The notes under the pieces: model-generated
Databases searched by the model: none
The model's input: only the letters and a program-made list of their open reading frames with translations
What the model was told of the DNA's origin: nothing
Translations under genes and position numbers: made by a program
Shown: one piece after another, positions 8,950 to 17,358 of the stretch
Layout of the letters: each line of letters begins with the position of its first letter
Position numbering within the stretch: the first letter of the stretch is position 1
DNA from: Antrihabitans stalactiti
GTDB lineage: Bacteria > Actinomycetota > Actinomycetes > Mycobacteriales > Mycobacteriaceae
Assembly (NCBI RefSeq): GCF_012932915.1
Contig: NZ_VCQU01000008.1
Location: forward strand, 186,001-250,000
DNA length: 64,000 nt
Direction of reading: 5' to 3'

Positions 8950-10416
8950 ATGGAGAAAGTGCTCAATCCATGGCGCGCGCTGGGCGCGCTGTGCCTGGGG
9001 TTCTTCATGATCCTGCTGGACATGACGATCGTGTCCGTCGCCAATGTCGCGATCATGAACGACCTGCGTACCGACATCAACAACGTCATCTGGGTGACGA
9101 GCGCCTACTTGCTTGCGTACGCCGTGCCGCTGCTCATCACCGGCCGATTGGGAGATCGCTTCGGCCCCAAGAACATCTATCTTGGCGGCTTGGTGCTGTT
9201 CACCATTGCTTCCCTGTTCTGCGGGCTGTCGCAGAACATCGAAATGCTGATTACCGCCCGGGTGTTCCAGGGCTTCGGCGCAGCGATGATGACGCCGCAG
9301 CCGATGGCCGTCATCACGAGGATCTTCCCGCCGGACAAGCGCGGCGCAGCAATGGGCCTCTGGGGTTCAGTCGCGGGTGTCGCGTCGCTGGTCGGGCCGA
9401 TCGCGGGTGGCCTCCTCGTCGACGGACCTGGTTGGCAGTGGATCTTCTACGTGAACGTGCCGGTCGGCCTCATTGCGTTCGGAATGGCATGGATCTTCGT
9501 TCCGGCGCTCGAGACCCATGAGCATCGCTTCGACTTCCTCGGTATCGCGTTGAGCGCGATCGGTCTGTTCTGCCTCGTCTTCGGACTCCAAGAGGGCAAC
9601 AACTACGACTGGTCGGCCGGCATCTGGCTGCTGATCGCATTCGGCGTCGCGGTGCTCATCGCTTTCATTTGGTACCAGTCGCGCGTCAAGACCGAACCGC
9701 TGTTGCCGCTCTCGCTGTTCAAGGAACGCAACTTCTCGCTCGCCAACGTGGGCATCACGGCAATGGCCTTCGCGATCACAGCGATGTTCCTGCCTGCGAT
9801 GTTCTACGCCCAGGCGGTCCGCGGCTTCTCGCCGACCAAGTCGGCCTTCCTGTTCGCGCCGATGGCCATCGTCACCGGAGTCCTCGCCCCGTTCGTCGGC
9901 AAGCTGGTCGACAAGACGCATCCGCGAATCATTCCCGCGGTCGGGTTCGCGAGCTTCTCGATCTCGCTGGTGTGGTTCGCCGCAGTCATGCAAACCGACA
10001 CCGAGATCTGGAAGTACATGGCTCCGATCGTGTTGATGGGTGTCGGCAATGCCTGCATCTGGGCACCGCTCGCAGCTACCGCAACGCACGACCTTCCGCC
10101 GATGCAGGCGGGTGCGGGAGCCGGCGTCTACAACACGACACGGCAGGTCGGGTCCGTGCTCGGCAGTGCCGCGGTCGCGGCGCTTATCGTCTCGCGGTTG
10201 TCGGCCCATGGCATCGACGGCGGTGCCGCCGAAGGCCAGACCGGTGCGTTGCCGCCATTCGTGCGCGAGGCGTTCAATTCAGCGCTGGCGGAATCGCTGC
10301 TGCTCCCTGCCGGAGTGTTGGTGATCGGCTTCATTGCGTCGATGTTGTTCGCCAGTACACGCCGCCCGCAGGAGTTGCCGAAGCCGGTCGAGGACGTCGC
10401 CGTGCCTGCCGCCTAG
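8950..10416 (+). CDS. MFS drug exporter, DHA2/EmrB-QacA family (14 TM)
   Basis: A 488-residue inner-membrane proton antiporter. The first helix carries the DHA2 motif LDMTIVSVANVAIMNDL, and motif A appears as GRLGDRFGPKNIYLGG. Motif C-like glycine repeats follow (GSVAGVASLVGPIAGGLLVDGPGWQWIF has the family spacing). The length fits 14 transmembrane segments. The ATG at 8950 has AAGGA eight bases upstream, and the gene follows padR directly. It should expel hydrophobic drugs or metabolites. A strong hairpin ends the operon. Confidence 0.92.
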   Translation: MEKVLNPWRALGALCLGFFMILLDMTIVSVANVAIMNDLRTDINNVIWVTSAYLLAYAVPLLITGRLGDRFGPKNIYLGGLVLFTIASLFCGLSQNIEMLITARVFQGFGAAMMTPQPMAVITRIFPPDKRGAAMGLWGSVAGVASLVGPIAGGLLVDGPGWQWIFYVNVPVGLIAFGMAWIFVPALETHEHRFDFLGIALSAIGLFCLVFGLQEGNNYDWSAGIWLLIAFGVAVLIAFIWYQSRVKTEPLLPLSLFKERNFSLANVGITAMAFAITAMFLPAMFYAQAVRGFSPTKSAFLFAPMAIVTGVLAPFVGKLVDKTHPRIIPAVGFASFSISLVWFAAVMQTDTEIWKYMAPIVLMGVGNACIWAPLAATATHDLPPMQAGAGAGVYNTTRQVGSVLGSAAVAALIVSRLSAHGIDGGAAEGQTGALPPFVREAFNSALAESLLLPAGVLVIGFIASMLFASTRRPQELPKPVEDVAVPAA

Positions 10417-10441
10417 TCGGGCGGAGCCCGCCATCGAAAAA

Positions 10442-10478
10442 TAAGCGGCGCTGACAACTTGTTGTTCAGCGCCGCTTA
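10442..10478 (+). terminator. Strong hairpin terminator
   Basis: Perfect 13-bp arms (10442-10454 and 10466-10478) with an 11-base loop, 26 bases after the MFS stop. The stem is GC-rich and there is no long T-run. It probably ends the PadR-MFS operon before the crotonase gene. Confidence 0.75.
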
Positions 10479-10488
10479 CTGTGAGGGG

Positions 10489-11280
10489 ATGAACTCGCCC
10501 CGTACGCGCTTGGAACGCGAAACGACAGAGGCCGGAGCTGAATTCGCGGTCCTCACGCTGGATAGTCCGCCGCTGAACCTCTTCGACCAGGAGTTGGTGG
10601 AGTCGCTCATCGCGAATGTGGCGATTCTTGATGAGGCTCCACCGCGGGCGGTGCTGCTGCGCGCCGAGGGCAAGGTCGTGTCGGGCGGCGTGGATGTCCA
10701 TATGTTCGACGGGCTCAGCGTCGAAGAGGGCGCGCAGCTGTGGCGCCGACTTTTCGCCGACATCATCCATCCGATCGAGTCGCTACCGTGCCCGGTCGTG
10801 TTTGCGGCGCACGGTCTCACCTTGACCGCCGCGCTGGAGATCGCCCTGGCGTGCGACATCATCGTCGCCGCACCAAAGGCCAAATTCGGGCTGGTGGAGA
10901 CCGTCGTGGGGTTGACGCCCTCGATGGGCGGGCCGCAGCGGCTGGCGGAACGCGCGGGGTCAGGTCGTGCCCGCGAATTCGTCATGACCGGCGACCTCTA
11001 CGACGCCGCGACCCTGCACTCCTGGGGAGTCGTCAACGCCGTGCACGAGGACGTCGATGCGGCCGCGCGGGCACTCGTCGCGCGCCTCGCCGACGGACCG
11101 ACTCGCGCGCACCACGCGACGAAGCAGATCATCGCCGCTTGGCGTTCCGGCGGTGTGGCGCATGCGGACGACATCACGCCGGACGTATCGGGAGCGCTGT
11201 TCGACACCGAGGACCTGCGCGGTGCCGTACGGAGTTTCCTCGATGTCGGCCCGGGAAAGGCGACTTACCGAGGCGTTTGA
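10489..11280 (+). CDS. Enoyl-CoA hydratase/isomerase (crotonase family)
   Basis: A 263-residue crotonase-fold enzyme. Both catalytic glutamates are present with the correct 20-residue spacing: Glu117 in AALEIALACD and Glu137 in FGLVE, which favours a real hydratase. The CoA-binding oxyanion stretch is SGGVDVHMF. The chosen start ATG 10489 sits just after the terminator hairpin; the open frame extends upstream through the hairpin, but only this start gives a normal N-terminus. It lies before the truncated AMP-binding gene, so both may once have belonged to an acyl-CoA catabolic operon. Confidence 0.88.
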   Translation: MNSPRTRLERETTEAGAEFAVLTLDSPPLNLFDQELVESLIANVAILDEAPPRAVLLRAEGKVVSGGVDVHMFDGLSVEEGAQLWRRLFADIIHPIESLPCPVVFAAHGLTLTAALEIALACDIIVAAPKAKFGLVETVVGLTPSMGGPQRLAERAGSGRAREFVMTGDLYDAATLHSWGVVNAVHEDVDAAARALVARLADGPTRAHHATKQIIAAWRSGGVAHADDITPDVSGALFDTEDLRGAVRSFLDVGPGKATYRGV

Positions 11281-11330
11281 GGTCGCCGTAAATGTGATCT
11301 AGGCCATATAGTCGACCCCAAGAGATAGCT

Positions 11331-11336
11331 GGAGGT
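11331..11336 (+). promoter_or_regulatory. Ribosome binding site deciding a TTG start
   Basis: GGAGGT lies five bases before the TTG at 11342. No ATG or GTG gives a comparable arrangement, so the TTG is the likely start of the AMP-binding gene. Confidence 0.65.
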
Positions 11337-11341
11337 CGAAG

Positions 11342-12574
11342 TTGCCTTTGTCGCTCGTCGAATACCCGACGCACGAGCGGTGGCGCGATCGCTCGGTGGT
11401 GCGGCTCCACGACGGACTGCTGCATTACGGGGGGTTGGTGCCGTCGTTGACGGAGTACCTCGACGTGCGCGCGCACCGATACTCGAACCGCGAAGCCGTC
11501 GTCGAACTGGGCGGCACGCGTCTGACCTACCGCGAATTGTGGACGTCGGCGTCGCGAATTGCCGGTGGGCTGCAGCAGCACGGCATCGGCTACGGCGACC
11601 GCATCGCGATCGTCTTTCCGAACGGTGTGCGCTGGGTCCAGGCGTTTCTCGGCGCACTCCTCAGTGGAGCGGTGCCGGTTCCGGTCAATGTCGCGCTCGG
11701 CAGTGCCGAGGTAGAGCGACTGCTCGCCGACAGCGAACCCGATTACGTACTCGACGACGAATTGCCGGACGGACTCCCGTTCATCGACGACGGCGCGTGC
11801 CTCAGCGAGTTGGCCGTGCTCTGCTACACCCGGGGCATTGGTGAGCCGGCCAGGGGAGTGGAACTGAGCAACGAGAACATCCTGTCGGCGATCGAGACCG
11901 TCGTCCATGACGAACAGCTGACCTGCGATGGCATCAGGAACTTGATGATGCTGCCGCTGGCACACGCGAGCGGTTGCGTGAATCAGTTGCTGCCGACGTT
12001 CGCAGTCGGCGGCACCGTCGTGCTGGACCCTGCGCTCGACACCGATCTGATGAGCACCATCGAGCGCGAACATATCGATGTCGTCACGGGCACGACCAAC
12101 GACTACGTCCGTAAGGTCGCGCAGCGCACCGGCGTTGCCGATGCCGGGCGCGTGCGCCGAATCAGTTGCAACGGTGGCAGATTCGGCGATGCCGAGGCTG
12201 CGCAGTTGCGCACTACGTTCCCGACCGCACAACTCTGGTCGTGGTCGGGCTCGACCGAGACCAGCGGAATCGGCCTCGCACTGTCCGACGAGTGTGCGCA
12301 GACGCACCCCGGAAGTGCCGGAATAGCTTGTGGGGGAATGGAGCTGGCGCTCTACGGACCCGACGCCGAGGTCGGGCGCGGTGAGTTGCTCTGCCGCGGA
12401 CCCAATATCATGCGCGGTTATTGGCGCGACCCGGAGACGACGGCTCGCAAATTCACCGGAAACTGGTTCCACACAGGCGATTTCGCTGAGATCGACGGTG
12501 AGGGCTTCGTCCGGATGGTGGGTCCGGCCGCGTCAGTCGAGCAGGCGACCGCGAAGCCGGCCCACAGCGCCTGA
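11342..12574 (+). CDS. Degenerate, C-terminally truncated AMP-binding protein
   Basis: A 410-residue member of the acyl-CoA synthetase/adenylation superfamily, shorter than the usual 500-plus. The large N-terminal domain is complete (TYRELWTSASRIAGGL; SGSTETSGIG; NWFHTGDFAEIDGEGFV). The phosphate-binding loop near residues 162-172 reads YTRGIGEPARG instead of YTSGTTGxPKG, losing the threonines and the lysine. The small C-terminal domain with the catalytic lysine is absent: after MVG the frame runs into unrelated sequence and stops, overlapping the tail of the opposite phosphatase gene by 42 bases. Adenylation activity is unlikely. It may be a decaying pseudogene or a repurposed acyl-binding protein; the good ribosome site and intact frame argue against very recent death. 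Confidence 0.7.
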   Translation: MPLSLVEYPTHERWRDRSVVRLHDGLLHYGGLVPSLTEYLDVRAHRYSNREAVVELGGTRLTYRELWTSASRIAGGLQQHGIGYGDRIAIVFPNGVRWVQAFLGALLSGAVPVPVNVALGSAEVERLLADSEPDYVLDDELPDGLPFIDDGACLSELAVLCYTRGIGEPARGVELSNENILSAIETVVHDEQLTCDGIRNLMMLPLAHASGCVNQLLPTFAVGGTVVLDPALDTDLMSTIEREHIDVVTGTTNDYVRKVAQRTGVADAGRVRRISCNGGRFGDAEAAQLRTTFPTAQLWSWSGSTETSGIGLALSDECAQTHPGSAGIACGGMELALYGPDAEVGRGELLCRGPNIMRGYWRDPETTARKFTGNWFHTGDFAEIDGEGFVRMVGPAASVEQATAKPAHSA

Positions 12575-13318
12575 GTCGAGGCCGAGCGAACCGAGGTAGT
12601 CCTCGAAGCTGCCGTAATGGTGCTCGACCGCATCCATGGCGACGCGGTAGTACTCCTCGTCGACGCCGAGCAAGTCATCGGAGAGGTTTACGGCTTGCCC
12701 GTACTGTGCCGACATCCTCGACCGCAGGGTTCCGATTGCGTCGTTGCTGCGCAGGTAATCGGCGACGATGTCGTCCTCGGTGACACCGATTGCTCGCAGT
12801 AATGTGGCGGCGACCCAGCCGGCGCGGTCTTTGCCTGCGGCGCAATGGATCAGGACCCTGTTGTCGGTATCGGCGACCGTGTCGAATATGTCAGCGATCG
12901 CGGCATGTGCGCCCGCGAGCAGGGGGAACTCGGCGTATGCCCGCGACAGGTATTCCCGTCCGCCGCCAGGCGAATCGAGGCGAGTCTCGTGCGGCGCCGT
13001 CGCATCGTCCAACCGGCGCTCGTGAAACGGCGCCACATGCAGTCGAACGCCGTCGGGCAAGTTGTCGCGTCCGCCGTGGCGGGCTTCTGCATCACCGCGC
13101 AGATCGAACACGTCCGTGATGCCGAGTTGGAGGAGCGCAGCCTGACCGTCATCGTCGAGTTCGGCGAGCTGTGACGACCGGAAGACGATTCCCGGCCGTA
13201 CCGTACGGCCGTCGGCGGTTCGCAGGCCTGCAAGGTCGCGAAAGTTCCATGCCCCCGACAGGCGGAACTGGTCTGCATCGGTACTCGTCACACCAGCGAC
13301 GATAGGCTCTCTGCTCAT
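12533..13318 (-). CDS. Tyrosine/phosphoinositide phosphatase, PtpB-like
   Basis: A 261-residue protein of the Y_phosphatase3 family, similar in layout and length to mycobacterial PtpB. The active-site P-loop is HCAAGKDRAG with Cys159. The N-terminus GAWNFRDLAGLRTADGRTVR is the family signature, and a helical lid-like segment follows in the C-terminal half. Mycobacterial PtpB is a secreted tyrosine and phosphoinositide phosphatase; here no signal peptide is seen. The ATG at 13318 has AGAGGG about seven bases upstream and overlaps the divergent PadR start by two bases; GTG 13291 is an alternative. Confidence 0.85.
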   Translation of the reverse strand: MSREPIVAGVTSTDADQFRLSGAWNFRDLAGLRTADGRTVRPGIVFRSSQLAELDDDGQAALLQLGITDVFDLRGDAEARHGGRDNLPDGVRLHVAPFHERRLDDATAPHETRLDSPGGGREYLSRAYAEFPLLAGAHAAIADIFDTVADTDNRVLIHCAAGKDRAGWVAATLLRAIGVTEDDIVADYLRSNDAIGTLRSRMSAQYGQAVNLSDDLLGVDEEYYRVAMDAVEHHYGSFEDYLGSLGLDSGAVGRLRGRLLD

Positions 13319-13925
13319 GGCAGTTCCCTCTACCCGGCTGCTCGTGCTCGCGATGGTGCGGTTGTTGCAGCCCGTTCACGGGTACGACGTGCGTCGCGAA
13401 CTCCTGTCTTGGCGCGCCGATCAATGGGCGAGCATCGCCCAGGGGTCGATTTACAGTGCGCTCCGAACGTTGCAGCGTGATGGGTTGATCGACGTCGACG
13501 GCGTCGGTCAGGATGGTGCGCGGCCGGAGCGAACGCAGTACCGCATCAGCCCCGAGGGGGAGCAGGAGTTCCATGCGTTGCTTCGGGAGACGCTGCGCTC
13601 CATCGACCAGCCGAAGTTTCCGTATATGCCTGCGGCCGTGCTGTTTCCGTTCGCCGATCGTGCCGAGGTGATTGCCGCACTGCAGAGCCGAATCGCGAAG
13701 CTGGAGGTCGATGCCGAGTTCATGAACAGCGAGGTCCGACGGGTGTTGGCCGGGTCGGGGGATCCGATCGAGGCTGAGCCGTACCACGTCGCCGACGCGA
13801 ATCGGTTTCTCGCCCTGCACCTCGAAGCCGACCTGCAATGGTCCAGAGAGACGCTCGCTCGCATCGAAACGGGCGAGCTCGACGTGTGGACGGACAGTCG
13901 AATCGCGCCCTTCACACGGGGTTAG
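13317..13925 (+). CDS. PadR-family transcriptional regulator
   Basis: A 202-residue PadR repressor: RLLVLAMVRLLQPVHGYDVR at the N-terminus, GSIYSALRTLQRDGLIDV recognition helix, RPERTQYRISPEGEQEF wing, then a helical dimerisation domain. Its ATG shares two bases with the divergent phosphatase ATG (CATG), leaving no room for leaders, so one message may be leaderless. The DrrAB-like ABC exporter lies immediately downstream, with a palindromic operator candidate between; that exporter is the likely target. Confidence 0.9.
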   Translation: MAVPSTRLLVLAMVRLLQPVHGYDVRRELLSWRADQWASIAQGSIYSALRTLQRDGLIDVDGVGQDGARPERTQYRISPEGEQEFHALLRETLRSIDQPKFPYMPAAVLFPFADRAEVIAALQSRIAKLEVDAEFMNSEVRRVLAGSGDPIEAEPYHVADANRFLALHLEADLQWSRETLARIETGELDVWTDSRIAPFTRG

Positions 13926-13935
13926 TCAAGGGCGA

Positions 13936-13975
13936 TTAGTCAACATTGACTAACGTCGGTCGCGAGTTCTATCGT
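13936..13975 (+). promoter_or_regulatory. Operator palindrome overlapping the ABC exporter promoter
   Basis: TTAGTCAACATTGACTAA (13936-13953) is a perfect 8-2-8 palindrome, and a third TTAGTCAA half-site lies at 13922-13929. The right arm contains a -35-like TTGACT (13946-13951), followed after 18 bases by a -10-like TATCGT (13970-13975). The predicted transcript would start at about the GTG at 13983. Binding of the upstream PadR here would block the promoter. Confidence 0.6.
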
Positions 13976-13982
13976 GGTCGGC

Positions 13983-14966
13983 GTGACCACGACTGCACTC
14001 ACCAAGAGCGACATGATTTCCGTTCGCGGACTGTCGCGGACGTTCACTACGAAGACTGGCCCAGTCGAAGCCGTCAAGGGCGTCGACTTCGACGTTCACC
14101 AGGGCGAAATCCTCGGCTTGCTCGGACCGAACGGCGCCGGCAAAACGACGACGCTGCGCATGATCAGCACGCTGATCGATCCGACGTCTGGTGAAGCCAC
14201 CATTTCCGGGGCCGACCTACGGACCGATTCGCAAACCGTCAGGTCGCGGATCGGCTACGTCGCCCAGGGCGGATCCACAAACGATGACGAACTCGTCATC
14301 GACGAACTTGTCTTGCAAGCAAGACTTTTCGGCCTCAGCAAAGCGCAAGCGGTCAGCAACGCCGAAGAATTGCTCGCCACTCTCGACCTCGAAGGGCTGG
14401 GCGGACGCAAATGCAAGCAGCTGTCCGGTGGTCAGCGCCGCCGGGTCGATATCGCCCTCGGGTTGATCCACGGCCCCGCGTTGATCTATCTCGACGAGCC
14501 GACGACGGGTCTCGATCCGCAGAGCCGCGCGAACTTGTGGGGCCACGTCAAGGGTCTGCAGGAGCGCGGCACCACGATCGTGCTCACCACGCACTATCTG
14601 GACGAAGCCGACTTCCTGTGCGACCGCATTCTTGTGATGGATCACGGCGAGATCGTCGCGCAAGGCACACCGGAAGAACTCAAGCGACGCATTTCAGGTG
14701 ATGTGATCAGCCTCGAAATCGACCAGGCGCGAACCGATCTCGCGATCGAGGTCGCGGAGGCGCTCCTCGAGGTGCGATCCAAGGTCGTCGAACTCGGCCG
14801 CGTCCACCTCACCGTCGAGCACGGTGATGCCGCCGTCGTTCCGCTGCTGCGCGCGCTCGACGAGCGGGGCATCGTCGCCCGATCTCTGACTGTCAAACGG
14901 CCCAGCCTCGACGACGTCTTCCTCACCGTCACCGGGCGCTCCCTCCGGGAAGGAAACCACTCATGA
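13983..14966 (+). CDS. ABC exporter ATP-binding protein, DrrA-like
   Basis: A 327-residue ATPase of the daunorubicin-resistance class. Walker A is GPNGAGKTTTLRM, the signature LSGGQRRRVDIALGL, Walker B LIYLDEPTTGLDP, H-loop TTHYLDEAD; the C-terminal 90 residues (ending SLDDVFLTVTGRSLRE) form the DrrA-type regulatory tail. GTG 13983 is preferred over GTG 13974 because the predicted promoter places transcription start there (leaderless). The ATG of the permease overlaps its stop, so they form a two-gene exporter for a lipophilic compound, controlled by the adjacent PadR. Confidence 0.9.
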   Translation: MTTTALTKSDMISVRGLSRTFTTKTGPVEAVKGVDFDVHQGEILGLLGPNGAGKTTTLRMISTLIDPTSGEATISGADLRTDSQTVRSRIGYVAQGGSTNDDELVIDELVLQARLFGLSKAQAVSNAEELLATLDLEGLGGRKCKQLSGGQRRRVDIALGLIHGPALIYLDEPTTGLDPQSRANLWGHVKGLQERGTTIVLTTHYLDEADFLCDRILVMDHGEIVAQGTPEELKRRISGDVISLEIDQARTDLAIEVAEALLEVRSKVVELGRVHLTVEHGDAAVVPLLRALDERGIVARSLTVKRPSLDDVFLTVTGRSLREGNHS

Positions 14967-15724
14967 GATTTCTGCGCGATACGGGACTGATCTTCTGGGC
15001 ACAGCTGCGCACGAATCTGCGCAACCCGACGTGGTTGATCATCGGGCTCACTCAGCCGATCCTCTACCTCGTCCTGTTCGGTCCGTTGGTGAAGGGAATC
15101 GCGGGATCACTCGGTGCCGACGCCGATCCGTGGAAGATTCTGGTGCCCGCCTTGGTCATTCAGATCGGACTGTTCGGCGCGATGTTCACGGGCTTCGGCT
15201 TGGTCAGCGAACTCCGAGCGGGAGTGCTCGAGCGGCAGCGCGTCACCCCGGCGAGTCGAGGTGCACTGCTGATCGGTCGAGTGCTCAAAGACATGGTCGT
15301 GCTGATCGTCCAAGCGCTGATCCTCGTGGTTGTCGCAATGCTTGCCTTCGGCCTGCGCCCTAGCCTGCTCGGAGCGGTCTTGTCGCTGGCGTTGATCGCG
15401 GTCATGGCCGCAGGTTTGGCATCCGCGTCCTACGCGCTCGCATTGTGGGCACGCACCGAAATGACCCTCGCTTCGGTGCTCAACAGTGTGGCGCTGCCGG
15501 TGATGTTGTTGTCGGGAATCTTGCTGCCGATGAGCGTCGGACCCGGCTGGTTACAGACGATCGCGAAGGTGAATCCGTTCTCACACACGGTCGACGCGGC
15601 GCGCGCCTTGTTCCGCGGCGACTTCGGTTCGACCGACGTGTACGTCGGCACCATCGTCACCATCGCGGTCACGTTGGTATTCGGCCTTCTCGGCGCCCGA
15701 AGCTTCGCGCGAGAGAACGCCTGA
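14963..15724 (+). CDS. ABC-2 type exporter permease, DrrB-like
   Basis: A 253-residue integral membrane protein with six hydrophobic segments and the ABC-2 permease layout. It has an N-terminal RDTGLIFWAQLRTNLRNP amphipathic helix, the LVSELRAGVLERQRVTPASR coupling region, and a last-third motif LPVMLLSGILLPMSVGPGWL followed by NPFSHTVDAARALFRGD, classic for DrrB. ATGA overlap with the ATPase gene shows coupling. It ends six bases before the convergent molybdoenzyme gene. Confidence 0.9.
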   Translation: MRFLRDTGLIFWAQLRTNLRNPTWLIIGLTQPILYLVLFGPLVKGIAGSLGADADPWKILVPALVIQIGLFGAMFTGFGLVSELRAGVLERQRVTPASRGALLIGRVLKDMVVLIVQALILVVVAMLAFGLRPSLLGAVLSLALIAVMAAGLASASYALALWARTEMTLASVLNSVALPVMLLSGILLPMSVGPGWLQTIAKVNPFSHTVDAARALFRGDFGSTDVYVGTIVTIAVTLVFGLLGARSFARENA

Positions 15725-15730
15725 CCCGCG

Positions 15731-17260
15731 CTACTTGACCTTCACAACCACCTCTGCGTAGCCCGTTGCCCCGTCCGGCACGACGTCCGCCTCAGCCGAA
15801 GTTTGGACCTCGCCGGTGCCGTCCGTGGCACGGGCTCGCAGCGTGTGTTTGCCTTCGGTCAAGTTCGACTCGACGACCCATTGCCGCCAGGTATCGATCG
15901 ACACCTCGTCGGCGAGCCGCGCCTGCTGCCATTCACCGTCGTCGACCTGCACCTCCACAGCGCGGATACCGCGATGCTGAGCCCACGCGACTCCGGCGAT
16001 CATCAGCGGTCCGGACCTCAACTCCGACGACCACCGCGGCGTATCGATCCGGCACGCAGTCTTGATCGGTCCGCGTGCGGACCAGCCCCGCTTCGTCCAA
16101 TATGCCTTCGCCCGATCGAATCGCGTGACTTCGAGGTCGGTGACCCATTTGGTCGCTGACACGTATCCGTACAGCCCGGGCACCACCATCCGCACCGGGA
16201 AGCCGTGCATGATCGGCAGCGGTTCGCCGTTCATCCCGACCGCGAGCATCGCGTCCCGACCGTCCATCAGCACGTCGAGCGGCGTGCCTGCGGTGAAATC
16301 GTCGACGCTGGTCGAGAGCACCATGTCCGCGTCGGCATCCACACCCGCCTCTTCCAGCAGGTCCTTGATCGGGAAGCCGAGCCACTTGGCGTTGCCGATG
16401 AGGTCACCGCCGATCGGATTCGAAACGCATGCGAGCGTGACCAGCCGTTCGATCGGCTGCCGTGCCGTCAGCTGGGCGAAGTTGATCCGGATCTCGCGGT
16501 CGACCATGCCGTGAATGCGCAACGACCAGTCGTCGGTCGACAGCTGCGGAACGACGAGCGCAGTGTCGATCCGGTAGAAGTCGGGATTGGCCGTGATGTA
16601 TTTCGTGATCCCGGGGACTTGCAGGTCGGTGCTCATCGGCACCGGTGGAAGCGCGGCCGCGGGTGCCGGCAGCTTGACGTTGGCTCGGTTCGCGGACACG
16701 TCGCGCGATCCCGACGCCCACACGCGACCACCTAGCCAGGCCAGCAACCCGAATGCTCCCGCACCGACGAGCATTCCGGTGAACTCGCGGCGGGTGCTGC
16801 CCGCAGTAGCTGTGTGCGGTTCGTCTGGCGTGGTCTCCAAGATCGGCCGCAGCAGCCAACGGAGAACGCCGATACCGACGCCGACTCCGAGCACGCTCGG
16901 CACCGCGTACGTCCACGAAGAATCGGTCCGCGTCAGCGCGGCCGCGGCGCCGACGATTCCGAACGCAACGAACAGTGCCGATCCCCACGGTCGAGTCCGG
17001 CGTTCGAGCATGCCGGCAGCGCAGGCGACGACGACGCTGACCGAGAGCATGACGGTGAACAACACCATTTTGTCTGCGGTACCGAAGTTCTCGATCGCCC
17101 ATCGTTCGACGCCGAGCGGGGTGCGCTTGACGACTTCGTCGCCGACTGCGATCAATGGCGAGCTGTTCGAGGCGATTGGAGCCGAGACGAGCTCGGCAAC
17201 TCCGAGGATCACCCCGGCCGAAACGACTCCAGCCAAAGCACGGCGTTGGACGTTTCCCAC
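15731..17260 (-). CDS. Membrane-anchored sulfite oxidase-like molybdopterin oxidoreductase
   Basis: A 509-residue molybdoenzyme. Residues 1-190 hold about five membrane helices. After the last one a linker leads to the sulfite-oxidase molybdopterin domain (about 215-400), with the molybdenum-ligand cysteine at residue 278 in LACVSNPIGG and the MHGFPVRMVVPGLYGY segment. A C-terminal Ig-like dimerisation domain (about 410-509) follows. The catalytic domain should face outside. No cytochrome or YedZ-like partner is adjacent, so the electron partner and substrate are unknown. It is divergent from a TetR gene, which may regulate it. Confidence 0.88.
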   Translation of the reverse strand: MGNVQRRALAGVVSAGVILGVAELVSAPIASNSSPLIAVGDEVVKRTPLGVERWAIENFGTADKMVLFTVMLSVSVVVACAAGMLERRTRPWGSALFVAFGIVGAAAALTRTDSSWTYAVPSVLGVGVGIGVLRWLLRPILETTPDEPHTATAGSTRREFTGMLVGAGAFGLLAWLGGRVWASGSRDVSANRANVKLPAPAAALPPVPMSTDLQVPGITKYITANPDFYRIDTALVVPQLSTDDWSLRIHGMVDREIRINFAQLTARQPIERLVTLACVSNPIGGDLIGNAKWLGFPIKDLLEEAGVDADADMVLSTSVDDFTAGTPLDVLMDGRDAMLAVGMNGEPLPIMHGFPVRMVVPGLYGYVSATKWVTDLEVTRFDRAKAYWTKRGWSARGPIKTACRIDTPRWSSELRSGPLMIAGVAWAQHRGIRAVEVQVDDGEWQQARLADEVSIDTWRQWVVESNLTEGKHTLRARATDGTGEVQTSAEADVVPDGATGYAEVVVKVK

Positions 17261-17328
17261 CTTTGGAGGGTATCCCGATTCGGAATATGTCCTGATCGTG
17301 AAGGCCGTCCAGCGGTAGGCCGTCAGTG

Positions 17329-17341
17329 TTCTGTCACAGAA
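17329..17341. promoter_or_regulatory. Candidate TetR operator
   Basis: TTCTGTCACAGAA is a perfect 6-1-6 palindrome in the 98-base divergent gap between the molybdoenzyme and TetR genes, 17 bases before the TetR start. Its position fits autoregulation and possibly control of both genes. Confidence 0.45.
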
Positions 17342-17358
17342 AGTCGTTCTACGATCGA

